64,000 bases of DNA from CAADGL01 sp964643885 (GCA_964643885.1 CAZXUI010000005.1:59317-123316), one strand, 5' to 3'; counted from the first letter of the stretch, positions 43,931 to 53,316 are shown. The notes: a model not told the origin generated them from the sequence alone. Numbers and translations: made by a program.

Positions 43931-44377
43931 CTACGACGCCTCGCGCTCCGTCCCCTCGATCGGCGCCGCCGGCTGGCCGCATTCCGGGCAGCGTGGCTCC
44001 GGCGTGCCGCGCAGGTCGTATCCGCACGCCATGCACACCGCAACGCCGCGCTCGCGGAGCATGACTCTTAGCCGCCGTTGAGCCTCTGGCCTGAGTATCC
44101 AGGCGAGACAGGACACTGCGACGAAGCCGATCACCGCACCCCCGATGGGTGGATGCGCCTGAGGAGGCACACCGAGGCTCCGGATAATGGGCAGAATGCT
44201 CCCTCCCAAGATCCCGATGAGCACCGAATACCCGATGACCGCCAGCCAGAGCTTCACACTCCGCATCATCTGACGCGTCAGTGCGCGCATCACCAGCACA
44301 CGTTCGTCCTCGTCCTCCAACAGCGTGATCTCGGGGAGAATCTGCCCCATGAAGCGTTGATTCCTGGGTAGATTCAT
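43931..44377 (-). CDS. Two-helix membrane protein with C-terminal zinc ribbon
   Basis: 148 residues. Two membrane helices (about 42-62 and 77-97) precede a short linker and a zinc ribbon, CMACGYDLRGTPEPRCPECG, of a type I know mainly from planctomycetes. Composition is less GC-rich than neighbouring genes. Function unknown; the ribbon may be structural. Confidence 0.72.
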   Translation of the reverse strand: MNLPRNQRFMGQILPEITLLEDEDERVLVMRALTRQMMRSVKLWLAVIGYSVLIGILGGSILPIIRSLGVPPQAHPPIGGAVIGFVAVSCLAWILRPEAQRRLRVMLRERGVAVCMACGYDLRGTPEPRCPECGQPAAPIEGTEREAS

Positions 44378-44391
44378 CTCGCCGCGCTCCG

Positions 44392-45507
44392 CTAACGTCG
44401 TCTTCCCGCTTCCCGCGGAACCTCGACCCGCCCCGCGCGAACCAGCTCCACGAACCGCTCCGCAAGCTCCGGATCGAAGCTCCGCCCCGCCTCACGCTCC
44501 AACTCCGCCAGGGCCTCCGCCACCGGCCACGCCGGCTTGTACGGCCGCTGCATCGTCAAGGCGTCGAACACGTCCGCCACACGCACGATCCGCGCCGCCA
44601 GCGGAATCGCCGCTCCGTTCAGGCCGTCCGGATAGCCGCTGCCGTCCCAGTTCTCATGATGGCTGCGCGCAATCTGCCGTGCCAGATCGAAGAACGGCTT
44701 GACCGAAAGAATCCGCTCGCCCGCCAGCGTATGCCGCTGCATGACCGCGAACTCATCCGCCGTCAGCGAGCCGGGCTTCTTGAGAATCTCATCGGGTACC
44801 TGGATCTTGCCCACGTCATGCAGAATCGCCGAATAGCCGATCCGCTCGGCCTGAAGCGACGGCAGCCCCAGCCCATGCGCCAGCGCCTCGGCATAGCGCT
44901 GAATGCGGCGCACGTGCGCGCCCGTGTCGCCGTCCTTCGCCTCCGCCGCGACGGCGAGCATGAAGATCGCCTCCATGTTCGCCTCGTGCAGCTCGATCGT
45001 CCGCTCGCGGACCTTCTCCTCCAGCGTCTGCGAATAGTCCTTCAGCGCCAGGGCCTGCTCCAGCACCGTGTCGCTCAGGCTGGCGATGTCGCGATAGCGC
45101 TGCTCCAGCTCGCCCTCCGCCTCTTTCAGCCGGCTGATGTCGATCACCGTCACCAGGCGATGGTCCCCAAGCGGCGGCTCGCCCGCCAGCCGCCGGCCGG
45201 AGGCGATCACCGCCAGCCGCGTGCCGTCCTTGCGCGGCAGGTAGAACTCGCGCTCGCTGGCCTCGTCGAAGTGCGCCAGCACCTGCTCGATGTCGGCCCG
45301 TTCCGCGGCGTCGCGATAGAGCTCGCGCACGTTGTGGCCGACCAGGTCGCGGCAGTCGAAGCCGGTCAGTTCGCAGATGCGGCGGTTGACGTGCACGAGG
45401 ACCCCCTCGCGGTTGACGACGAGCGCGCCGCAGTGCAGGGCGTCGGTCAGCGCGAAGACGCGCGCCAGGGGCGCCTCCGGCAATCTCCTGCATGGTTCAT
45501 TGCTCAT
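44392..45507 (-). CDS. PAS domain plus HD-GYP phosphodiesterase
   Basis: 371 residues from the ATG at 45507; a longer ORF upstream is Arg/Gly-rich and unlikely. PAS region about 14-125 (ALVVNREGVLVHVNRRICEL), a coiled coil (LEQALALKDYSQTLEEKVRE), then HD-GYP: ILHDVGKIQVPDEILKKPGS, HTLAGERIL, HHENWDGSGYPDGLNGAAIP, ARIVRVADVFDALT. Such enzymes degrade cyclic di-GMP. It may respond to a ligand or redox state through the PAS domain. Confidence 0.92.
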   Translation of the reverse strand: MSNEPCRRLPEAPLARVFALTDALHCGALVVNREGVLVHVNRRICELTGFDCRDLVGHNVRELYRDAAERADIEQVLAHFDEASEREFYLPRKDGTRLAVIASGRRLAGEPPLGDHRLVTVIDISRLKEAEGELEQRYRDIASLSDTVLEQALALKDYSQTLEEKVRERTIELHEANMEAIFMLAVAAEAKDGDTGAHVRRIQRYAEALAHGLGLPSLQAERIGYSAILHDVGKIQVPDEILKKPGSLTADEFAVMQRHTLAGERILSVKPFFDLARQIARSHHENWDGSGYPDGLNGAAIPLAARIVRVADVFDALTMQRPYKPAWPVAEALAELEREAGRSFDPELAERFVELVRAGRVEVPREAGRRR

Positions 45508-45637
45508 GTCGGACTGACCGAATGGGGGTGCGTCTGCGCGACCCGTGAGCGAGCCGCGGCGCCGCCGGGCCGGCCTCGGGCGGCACGCAGTACCCGACTC
45601 GGCCCCGAGGTCGACACCATCGTGTAGCTCATTGTGC

Positions 45638-46075
45638 CTATCTGGAAACGCGCGCGACGAGCCGCCAGATCGCGTGCTCACTCAGCGGCGGGCCGCTGCG
45701 GGCCTCGTTGAACTCTCTGACGAGCGCCGCGAACTGATCCGTATACGGTAGCTGGTCACGTCGGCCAAGCGAGCCCGCGTGTCGGATGACCAGCCGTTCG
45801 ATCAACTCGACGTCATCCGCAGACGCGGACATCGGAATCGAGCCTACGCGCCCGAAACGCGGCAGTAGACCCGCCTTTCGCAGGCGAAACAGACGATTGA
45901 GGACCCAACGGCGATCATGCTCTGGGAACTGCTCGGTGAATTCCTGGTACAGGTGCTCGAACTCCTCCGTATACGGCAGGTCATCCAGCGGCAGGCCGAG
46001 TGCGGCGTAGAGCTGCTCAAGGAGCTCTTCCTCCTGCGTGATGGGCGGGATCTCGGCGAAGCAGTCGCGGCTCAT
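45638..46075 (-). CDS. Duplicated-motif hypothetical protein paired with the FRG gene
   Basis: 145 residues made of two diverged copies of one helical unit. Copy 1 (about 18-66) has LPYTEEFEHLYQEFTEQFPE and WVLNRLFRLRKAG. Copy 2 (about 90-145) has LPYTDQFAALVREFNEA and HAIWRLVARVSR. No family is recognised. Its ATG overlaps the stop of the FRG gene (ATGA), so the two are co-translated. A two-gene module with the upstream member likely the effector and this one its partner is possible. Confidence 0.55.
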   Translation of the reverse strand: MSRDCFAEIPPITQEEELLEQLYAALGLPLDDLPYTEEFEHLYQEFTEQFPEHDRRWVLNRLFRLRKAGLLPRFGRVGSIPMSASADDVELIERLVIRHAGSLGRRDQLPYTDQFAALVREFNEARSGPPLSEHAIWRLVARVSR

Positions 46076-46779
46076 CTGGATTCTCCATACGTCACTATTC
46101 TAGCTTGAGCCGTCCGGGCGGCACCATCCGGATCGCGAAAGAGGCTGCGGGCGTTGACTAGGGACTGGTCTAGGTCCGCTAAGATGCAGATGCGGTCCGT
46201 CCGCTGGGCACGGAAACAGATCAACCCTGGGTTTAGAAGCTCCTCGACCGACCGGGCACCTGTATCGACCCGCAGGAACACCGCACGCTGCTCGATGGCC
46301 CGCGGATTCAGGCTGATCGCCTGTTCGTCATCGATGATTTCGATCTCAGGCACTTCGTGGGCGAGAAAATAGGTTCGGCTGAGAACCCAGATCGCGAAGT
46401 GTCCATCATCTGGGACTGAAGTATCGTCGAGGGCGAAGAAGGCTGCGATGTACGGTGACGTGGTCCAATCCAGGATCGGCGTCGGCAGACCGTGGTGCCG
46501 GGCCAACAATTCCCACTCCAATTCAGAGAGCGCAGGTGACGAGACGAGGCCGCTCGCAAGTCGGCGGAACTCACGTAGCAGGCGCTGTCGATACTCCTCC
46601 CGATCGGAATCGTCCGCAAATCGCCGGCTGCGATCCAGCGTCGTAGACAATGGCCAGTCGGCATCGGCCTGCCCCCGGAATATGAAAACGTTTCGCTTCC
46701 TCGTGGCACGGGCCTGCAACTTCCCTAAGCGCGATCGAAGCGCCTCCCAGCTCCCCTCGAGAATCGTAGGTGTCCTCAT
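46072..46779 (-). CDS. FRG-domain protein
   Basis: 235 residues from the ATG at 46779; the ORF open further upstream is unlikely coding. The FRG domain is clear: FIFRGQADADWPLSTTLDRS (FRG at 34-36) and LARHHGLPTPILDWTTSPYI then AAFFAL, the two signature blocks. The C-terminal half has AISLNPRAIEQRAVFLRVDT, a typical continuation. The domain's biochemical role is not established to my knowledge. By hand counts of a few lines, GC is about 48-62%, below neighbours near 70%, which suggests transfer. First gene of a coupled pair. Confidence 0.82.
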   Translation of the reverse strand: MRTPTILEGSWEALRSRLGKLQARATRKRNVFIFRGQADADWPLSTTLDRSRRFADDSDREEYRQRLLREFRRLASGLVSSPALSELEWELLARHHGLPTPILDWTTSPYIAAFFALDDTSVPDDGHFAIWVLSRTYFLAHEVPEIEIIDDEQAISLNPRAIEQRAVFLRVDTGARSVEELLNPGLICFRAQRTDRICILADLDQSLVNARSLFRDPDGAARTAQARIVTYGESR

Positions 46780-46886
46780 GCGTGACCATCCTCGTCGAGC
46801 CGGTGAAAGTCCGGGTAATATATCGACGGGACTGCCGCATGTCCCCGCATTGCCCCCAGCCCGCCCGCCTGTTACAACTCGCCGCC

Positions 46887-48605
46887 ATGTCCAGGACGAC
46901 GACGCGACCGACCGCAAGAACCCTCGACGACCTGCTCGCCGAGTTGCAGCAGCGCGAGCACGAAATCCGCCAGGGCGGCGGAAGGGCCGGCGTCGAGCGG
47001 CAGCACAAGCTCGGCCGGCTCACCGCCCGCGAGCGGATCGAGCTGCTCGTCGACCGGCCGCAGGCTGACACGGCCCTGCCTCGCCCCGCCCGACGCGATG
47101 CCCAGCCAGCGCCCGCCGCTCAGGGCTACGTCGCCCCCGTGCCCCCGCTCGAATCCTTCCTCGAGCTGGGCCTCTGGGCCGCCGACGGCATGTATCCGGA
47201 CGTCGGCAGCGTGCCGGCGGCCGGTGTGATCGTCGGCCTCGGCCGCGTCATGGGCCGCCTGTGCGTGATCGTCGCCAACGACGCGACCGTCAAGGCCGGC
47301 GCGTTCTTTCCCGCAACCTGCAAGAAGGTCCTTCGGGCGCAGCGCTTCAGTCTCGACAACCACCTGCCCATCCTCTACCTGGTCGACTCCGCCGGCGTCT
47401 ACCTGCCGATGCAGGACGAGATCTTCCCCGACGAGGACGACTTCGGCCGCATCTTCCGCAACAACGCCGTCATGAGCGCCCGCGGCGTGCCGCAGATCGC
47501 CGCGATCATGGGCAACTGCGTGGCCGGCGGCGGCTACCTGCCCGTGATGTGCGACACGCTGCTGATGACCGAAGGCAGCGGACTCTACCTGGCCGGCCCG
47601 GCCCTGGTGAAAGCCGCCATTGGCCAGACGCAGAGCAGCGAGGAGATCGGCGGGGCGAAGATGCACGCCAGCATCAGCGGCACGATCGATTTCCGCGAGA
47701 TCAACGACGAATTGTGCCTGGAGCGTGTCCGCCGCCTCGTCGGCCGGCTCGGCGCGCCGCCGCACACGCCGTTTCAGCGGGGCGAATCGCGCCCGCCGCG
47801 GCGGCCGGCCGAGAAGATCTACGACCCCGTGGCCGGCTCGAAGCGGGGCGAGTACGACGTCCGCGAGCTGCTCGCGCACCTGATCGACGCCGACACCTTC
47901 GACGAGTACAAGGCCGAATACGGGCAGACGATCGTCTGCGGCTTCGCCCGCATCGACGGGTGGTCCGTCGGCATCGTCGCGAATCAGAAGCAGCAGGTCC
48001 GCCCGGCCAAGGGGCCGATTCAGTTTCCGAGCGTGATCTACGTCGACAGCGCCGACAAGATGGCCCGATTCATCCTCGATTGCAACCAGATGAAGGTGCC
48101 GCTGGTCTTCATCCAGGATGTCAGCGGCTTCATGGTCGGCCGCGACAGCGAGCAGGATGGGATCATCCGCAGCGGGGCGAAGGTCGTCAGCGCGGTCAGC
48201 AATTCCGTCGTGCCGAAGATCACGCTGATCACCGGCGGCAGCTACGGGGCCGGAAACTACGCCATGTGCGGCAAGGCGTACGATCCGCGCTTCATCTTCG
48301 CCTGGCCGACCGCCAAATACGCGGTCATGGGCGCCGCCAGCGCCGCCAAGACGCTCCTGCAACTGGAGATTGCGAACCTCAAGAAGAAGGGCCACGAGCC
48401 CGACGAAGCGGAGCTGGCCGAACTGGAGCGGCGGATCACCGAGCACTACGAGACGAGCATGGACATCCGCTACGCGGCCGCCCGCGGCTGGGTGGATGCG
48501 ATCATCGCGCCGGCCGACACGCGCCGCGTGCTGTCGACGGCACTGGAGGCGGCCGCGTTCATCGGCGATCTGCCGGAGATCAAGCTGGGGGTGTTTCAGG
48601 TCTAG
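46887..48605 (+). CDS. Acyl-CoA carboxylase carboxyltransferase subunit
   Basis: 572 residues from the ATG at 46887; in-frame ATGs at 46770 and 46839 lead unlikely N-termini. The crotonase-fold halves are clear: GRLTARERIELLVD, LPILYLVDSAGVYLPMQDEI, IAAIMGNCVAGGGYLPVMCD in the first, and VPLVFIQDVSGFMVGRDSEQ, SYGAGNYAMCGKAYDPRFIF and AWPTAKYAVMGAASAAKTLL in the second. It moves CO2 from carboxybiotin to an acyl-CoA (methylcrotonyl-, propionyl- or geranyl-type). No biotin carboxylase or biotin carrier gene is adjacent. Its stop and the next gene's stop share CTAG. Confidence 0.93.
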   Translation: MSRTTTRPTARTLDDLLAELQQREHEIRQGGGRAGVERQHKLGRLTARERIELLVDRPQADTALPRPARRDAQPAPAAQGYVAPVPPLESFLELGLWAADGMYPDVGSVPAAGVIVGLGRVMGRLCVIVANDATVKAGAFFPATCKKVLRAQRFSLDNHLPILYLVDSAGVYLPMQDEIFPDEDDFGRIFRNNAVMSARGVPQIAAIMGNCVAGGGYLPVMCDTLLMTEGSGLYLAGPALVKAAIGQTQSSEEIGGAKMHASISGTIDFREINDELCLERVRRLVGRLGAPPHTPFQRGESRPPRRPAEKIYDPVAGSKRGEYDVRELLAHLIDADTFDEYKAEYGQTIVCGFARIDGWSVGIVANQKQQVRPAKGPIQFPSVIYVDSADKMARFILDCNQMKVPLVFIQDVSGFMVGRDSEQDGIIRSGAKVVSAVSNSVVPKITLITGGSYGAGNYAMCGKAYDPRFIFAWPTAKYAVMGAASAAKTLLQLEIANLKKKGHEPDEAELAELERRITEHYETSMDIRYAAARGWVDAIIAPADTRRVLSTALEAAAFIGDLPEIKLGVFQV

Positions 48606-50635
48606 TGTTGCAGATCGCTCTCGCTCGCGGCCCGCTCCAGCCGCGCCAGGCCGAAGTTGAAGTGATCCGAGCGCTGCCCGTCGTCCGTGGCATCCAGAAC
48701 CAGCGTCAGCGTCTTCGCCTCGCCCAGCGCCACGCGAAACGCGATCGGCTCCGACTCGCCCGTCAGCACGCCGGACTCGAAGGCAACCTCTTCGTCGAGC
48801 AGCAGCCGCACGATCACGCTCCCACCGCCGCCGTTGAGTGCGTCCAGTCCTGCGACCGTCTCGAAATAGTCGTAGCCGGGCGGAATCTCGTAGACGATTC
48901 GTGCCGGCGCGTGCGTGCCCAGGCCCCGCAGATAGACGTACTCGCCCAGCCGCAGGTACCCGCCCTCGGCCGCGCGATCCCGGGCCAGCGAACGCCACCC
49001 CTGCGTCGCCCGCTGCGGCGCGAGTGAACTGAGCCAGATGCCGTCCCGGGGGACGTCCACCTGGGCCGCAGAGCGATCCGCCGCCCACACCCACGCACCG
49101 CCCGCCGCAGCGCCGACGACCGCAAGCACTGTCACCCCGCGGAACACGCGAATCAGCGGCCGCGCCGGCCGGCCGGCCGGCTGCTCGTCCCCCTCGGCGG
49201 CCGGCCGCTCCGAATCCGGGCTCGATCCACCCGCTTCGCGCGTCCGTGTGACCAGCAGCCCCGCGACGAGGACGCCGAAAACGACCAGGTTGGCCGCCGC
49301 GATCTGCGGCGCGATCGGCTCGGCCGAAAGCACGGCCGCCAGATTCAGCAGCAGAACGATCGTCAGCGCCCAGAAGACGCGCTCGTTGGCGACCCGCGCC
49401 GCCGCCCAGAGGGCCAGCAACGCGATCGCCGGAAACGCATAGCGCTCGTGCATCTCGGTCGGGAACAGGTAGAAGCACAGCGCCAGGCAGCCGGCCGCCC
49501 CGAAGCGCCCGATCGATCCCGGCCGCAGAGAATAGAGCGTCAGCACGATCGCGATGCTGAGTGCAAACAGGACCAGCGAGACCTGCCGCCACGTGACGCC
49601 CAGCAGCCACGACTCGCCCACGTCGACGACGGCACGCCCGGCCGCGACGGAGCGCACCAGCGGTTCAGGCGTCGTCGTGTCGGCCGCCTCGGGATCGCCC
49701 ACGAGGTACCAGAGATTATAGGCATTCTTGGACATCTCCTGGTACTGGCCCACGACGCGGACGTAGCTGCGCTGCACCGCCTCCGGGAGCGTCCCCGTCG
49801 CTGCCAGCGGGGCGGCGATCACGGCCGCACCGAGCAGCGCCCCGCCCGCCTGCTTCATCACGCCGCGGAACCCGGCCATGCGATACGCCTCGAAAACCAG
49901 CAAGGGCAGGACCGCGATCGCCTGAAACTTGGCGGCCAGCGCGGCCGCACTGGCCGCACCGGTGAGCGTCCAGTGTTTCCGCCCGACGAGCACAAGCCCC
50001 GCCAGCAGCAGAGCGGAATAGATCGAATCGAGCTGTCCCCAGAACGCCGCGTTGTAGATCGCGACCGGATTCAGCAGGTAGAGCCCGGCCGCCAGCAGCG
50101 CCGCCCGCGCCCCGAGCAGCCGTCGCGCCTCGATCAGCAGCAGCAGGCCGATCAGCAGGTCGCCCAGGCACCCGAGCGCCTTGACCCCCATGCGGAGCTG
50201 AAGATCGCTCGCCTCGGCGCCGACGATGGCATCGACCGCCGGTCCCAGCCCGCGAAACAGCAGCAGCATCAGCGGTGGATAGTCGCAGAATCCCTCCACC
50301 TCGTAGAAGCCGCTCAGGCCGTGCTCGGTGAGGCTGCGAGTCCAGCGCGCAAAAAGCCGCTGGTCCTGATCATGCCCGATCCGCGGCTGCGCGACCATCC
50401 ACGCCCGCACGCCGATCGCCAGCACGCACAGCAACGTCAGCCGCAGAACGAAAGCAGCGGCCGAATCTGGCGAATCGACTCGCGGCCGCGAACGCACAGC
50501 GACATCCGTATCAGGTTCATTCAGCGGCAGGGGGGCCGTCGGTGCGAGGTTCGCCGCCGGTGCGAGATTCCCATCTCGCACCTGCGTGACAGGCGACACG
50601 TGCAGCGTGAAAGGTCCCTCGCTCGCTGGCATCAC
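48602..50635 (-). CDS. GT-C glycosyltransferase with C-terminal NPCBM domain
   Basis: 677 residues from the ATG at 50635 that overlaps the upstream stop (ATGA). About ten membrane helices run from 62 to 460; the first loop (HDQDQRLFARWTRSLTEHGL then SGFYEVEGFCDYPPLMLLLF) carries the acidic catalytic region of GT-C enzymes. Residues about 560-670 form an NPCBM-type carbohydrate-binding domain (LGTHAPARIVYEIPPGYDYF and VAGLDALNGGGGS, then DATDDGQRSDHFNFGLARL). Residues about 18-35 are encoded by a palindromic repeat. It ends four bases into the carboxyltransferase gene, facing it. Confidence 0.78.
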   Translation of the reverse strand: MMPASEGPFTLHVSPVTQVRDGNLAPAANLAPTAPLPLNEPDTDVAVRSRPRVDSPDSAAAFVLRLTLLCVLAIGVRAWMVAQPRIGHDQDQRLFARWTRSLTEHGLSGFYEVEGFCDYPPLMLLLFRGLGPAVDAIVGAEASDLQLRMGVKALGCLGDLLIGLLLLIEARRLLGARAALLAAGLYLLNPVAIYNAAFWGQLDSIYSALLLAGLVLVGRKHWTLTGAASAAALAAKFQAIAVLPLLVFEAYRMAGFRGVMKQAGGALLGAAVIAAPLAATGTLPEAVQRSYVRVVGQYQEMSKNAYNLWYLVGDPEAADTTTPEPLVRSVAAGRAVVDVGESWLLGVTWRQVSLVLFALSIAIVLTLYSLRPGSIGRFGAAGCLALCFYLFPTEMHERYAFPAIALLALWAAARVANERVFWALTIVLLLNLAAVLSAEPIAPQIAAANLVVFGVLVAGLLVTRTREAGGSSPDSERPAAEGDEQPAGRPARPLIRVFRGVTVLAVVGAAAGGAWVWAADRSAAQVDVPRDGIWLSSLAPQRATQGWRSLARDRAAEGGYLRLGEYVYLRGLGTHAPARIVYEIPPGYDYFETVAGLDALNGGGGSVIVRLLLDEEVAFESGVLTGESEPIAFRVALGEAKTLTLVLDATDDGQRSDHFNFGLARLERAASESDLQH
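50541..50582. repeat. Palindrome in the 5' part of a glycosyltransferase gene
   Basis: GGTGCGAGATTCCCATCTCG then CACC (50559-50582) repeats the palindrome at 16033 and 16308, with a partial copy GGTGCGAGGTTCGCC just before it. It lies inside the minus-strand CDS and is translated as VRDGNLAPAANLAP. Confidence 0.8.
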
Positions 50636-53316
50636 TTCACATCCGATCGGCCGCTCGCCGCGGCACTGGAACCATTCGTCAGCAGCAGCGCGCCCTTCGC
50701 CTCAGCCGTGAAGCGGGCCTCGCCCCAGCAGACGTGGTCGTAGCGCTGGCCGTCGCTCGTCGGGTCGGCTACCAGCACGATCTGCCGTGCCCCGGCCAGC
50801 GGAATCCGCACGACGACCGGCTCTGCGCCGCCCAGCAGAACCGGGCTCTCATACACGTCGCGCCCGTCGAGCTGAATCGACACGACCGCGCGGCCGCGCC
50901 CGCCGGTCTCGTCATCGATGCCGACCACCGCCTCGAACCACTCGAAGCCGTCGGGGATGTTGTAGGCCAGCTTGGCCGGTGCGTGCGTGCCCAGCCCGTA
51001 CGGCATCTCGCGCCCGCCCAGCCGAATGCGATTGCCGTCCACCGTCCGATCCGACGCCAGGTCGCCCCAGCCCTGCGTCGCCGATACCGGCCGCTGGTGG
51101 CTCAGGTACAGCATGCCCGGCTCGCTCTCTATGACGCGGCTCGCCAGCGGCGCGGCCTCGCCCGGCTCGCGAATGCGGAAGACGACGTACGGTGCGTGCC
51201 GCGCCTTCTCATACGAGTCGCCCGGAAAGACGAACTCCGCCACTTCCGGCGAACGCGCCAGCGCATCCGCCAGCCGCCGATGATCGCGGTCCGCGACGAC
51301 GAACCGCGCCCTGAAGTGCTCGCGGATGTCGGTCAGGCCGACGGTCGCCTGCTTCCGGCCGCCGTCGGTCGAGGCGAGGCGAATCGTGCCCGGCACCTCG
51401 CCGCGCGAGATCTTCACGTACCGGCTCCACAGGTCCGGCTCGCGCTGGTGCGTGAACTTCGGATCGAGCCCGACGATGTAATAGTTGTGCCGGTTGTGAT
51501 AGAAGAAAACCGGGAACATGTCCCAGTCGTCCGTGAAGATCACATCGCCCGGCCGCGAGGCCCCCTTCAAGAAGGCCATCAGCTCGCGGATGTCCTCCAG
51601 GTTGTAGTAGCAGCGCACCTGCCGGGCGGCCGAGGCGAATGACTTGCCGCCGATTCCGACCACCGCGGCCGGAATCATCAGCGCCGCCAGCACGACCGCG
51701 GCCGAAGCGGGAATCGCGGCGGCCGCCCGAAGCCGGGACACGGCCGCACCCGTCGCCAGCCCGAAAAGCGGCACGAGCCCGTACGCCGCGACCAGCACGC
51801 CCCACGCCGGGCCCGGAACCTTCAGCCGCGGCTCCGGCAGCGACGAGCCGAAGCCCGAGGCCACCGCGATCCATGCTGTGATGATCAGCGCGGCCCCGCT
51901 TGCGATGACAGCGATCATTCGCCCGAGCGGAATCGCTTCGCCGCGCTCTTCCGCCGGCACCTGCCAGACGCGAATCAGCACAGGCAGCGCCAGCAGCGCC
52001 GCCAGCAGCGTCCACGCCCGCCATTCGGCCACGATCGCCTCGACGTTCGGCCGCTCGAGGCACCAGATCCACAGCAGCACGCATCCGGCCGCCGCACCGA
52101 TCAACCCCGCCGCCGGCGCCGCGATCCGGACCGCCGGCCGCTTCGTCGCCCACCACGCGACAACGCTCTCCACCACGCGCCTCAGCGGCGGACCCGCCAG
52201 GTACGCCGCACTGAGCAGACAGAAGGGCGGCCAATACTCGATGAAGCGCCGCGCCTTGAAGGTCAGCAGCAGAAACGCGAACTGCACCAGCAGCAGCGTC
52301 GTCTCGCGCGCGTCCAGCCGCGGCCCCATCCGCAGCCGCAGCACCAGCGAGCCGGTCCAGGCCGCCAGCAGCGGGGCCGACATCGTCACGATGAACCACG
52401 GATCGGTGTAGGGCTTCCACTCGCGCCCCACCTCGATATCCGGCGACAGCCCGGAGCCGAACACCTGCATCCTGAGGAACTCGAACATGCCGGCCGAGTA
52501 AGGATAGGTCACGACGCCGGCCGCCCAGCCGGCCGCCGTCAGCAGCACCATTCGCACCGGAAAGCGCCAATCGTCCTTCGGCCCCACGACCTGCGCGATC
52601 GCGTACGTCGCGACCAGCACCGGTCCGTACATGACCGCGCCGAGATACAGGTGCACATACGCCGCCAGCGTCAACGCCGCCAGCAGGTAGCGCTTCGCGA
52701 ACAGCGCCAGCAGCGTGAGCTGCATGAAGATCAGCGACGCCCCGATCGCCCGCACGAAGCCGTGCCGCACGAAGAATTGATCCGGCAGCAGCAGGAACAG
52801 CCCGATCCACAGCCAATGCAGCGGAACGCGGCCCTGACGCAGCAGCAGGTGAAACAGCAGCAGATTCGCGCCGAAGACCGCGCTCATCGCCCAGCGCCCG
52901 CCCGGCAGAGCGTCGCCCGTGAGCCACTCGGCCGCCTTCACGAACGGCAGCAGCAGCAGGTGAAAGCCCCAGTGATGGCTGACGAAGTCGTCGCCCTGGT
53001 CGCGGAAGTAGGTGAACTGGAGCCACGGGAACTTGGGCAGCAGCCCGTGCTCCGGCAGCATCTGCGCCATCGCGACGTGGTAGTACGAATCGTGCTCCGG
53101 AACACCCAGCTCCGCCCCCGGCCGCATCACCGACGCGGCGTAGAAGTAGTTCATGAGCACCACGCCGAGCAGGAAGACGCCCGCCGCTTCCACCCATCGC
53201 AGCAGCCGGTCCGCCCCATCGCCCGGCGCGATCATGCCGCTGCGGCAGTCGTCAGGCAGGAAGGCCTGCCCCGCCCGGATGTCCTGTGCTGACCCCACAG
53301 TCTCTCCTCGGTCCAT
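50632..53316 (-). CDS. Large GT-C glycosyltransferase with C-terminal NPCBM domain
   Basis: 894 residues. About twelve membrane helices from 38 to 560, with VPEHDSYYHVAMAQMLPEHG and FRDQGDDFVSHHWGFHLLLL as the likely catalytic and substrate loops. A soluble region (580-720) has CYYNLEDIRELMAFLKG, DVIFTDDWDMFPVFFYHNRH and NYYIVGLDPKFTHQREPDLW. Residues about 770-880 form an NPCBM domain (GLGTHAPAKLAYNIPDGFEW, FEAVVGIDDETGGRGRAVVS, DPTSDGQRYDHVCWGEARF). It resembles the next gene product in the NPCBM part only. Probably acts on lipid-linked sugars at the outer face of the membrane. Confidence 0.75.
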   Translation of the reverse strand: MDRGETVGSAQDIRAGQAFLPDDCRSGMIAPGDGADRLLRWVEAAGVFLLGVVLMNYFYAASVMRPGAELGVPEHDSYYHVAMAQMLPEHGLLPKFPWLQFTYFRDQGDDFVSHHWGFHLLLLPFVKAAEWLTGDALPGGRWAMSAVFGANLLLFHLLLRQGRVPLHWLWIGLFLLLPDQFFVRHGFVRAIGASLIFMQLTLLALFAKRYLLAALTLAAYVHLYLGAVMYGPVLVATYAIAQVVGPKDDWRFPVRMVLLTAAGWAAGVVTYPYSAGMFEFLRMQVFGSGLSPDIEVGREWKPYTDPWFIVTMSAPLLAAWTGSLVLRLRMGPRLDARETTLLLVQFAFLLLTFKARRFIEYWPPFCLLSAAYLAGPPLRRVVESVVAWWATKRPAVRIAAPAAGLIGAAAGCVLLWIWCLERPNVEAIVAEWRAWTLLAALLALPVLIRVWQVPAEERGEAIPLGRMIAVIASGAALIITAWIAVASGFGSSLPEPRLKVPGPAWGVLVAAYGLVPLFGLATGAAVSRLRAAAAIPASAAVVLAALMIPAAVVGIGGKSFASAARQVRCYYNLEDIRELMAFLKGASRPGDVIFTDDWDMFPVFFYHNRHNYYIVGLDPKFTHQREPDLWSRYVKISRGEVPGTIRLASTDGGRKQATVGLTDIREHFRARFVVADRDHRRLADALARSPEVAEFVFPGDSYEKARHAPYVVFRIREPGEAAPLASRVIESEPGMLYLSHQRPVSATQGWGDLASDRTVDGNRIRLGGREMPYGLGTHAPAKLAYNIPDGFEWFEAVVGIDDETGGRGRAVVSIQLDGRDVYESPVLLGGAEPVVVRIPLAGARQIVLVADPTSDGQRYDHVCWGEARFTAEAKGALLLTNGSSAAASGRSDVK

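Noticed and set aside
46872..49610. 912-residue minus-strand protein
   Set aside because: Low-complexity antisense frame crossing the carboxyltransferase and part of a glycosyltransferase gene in another frame.
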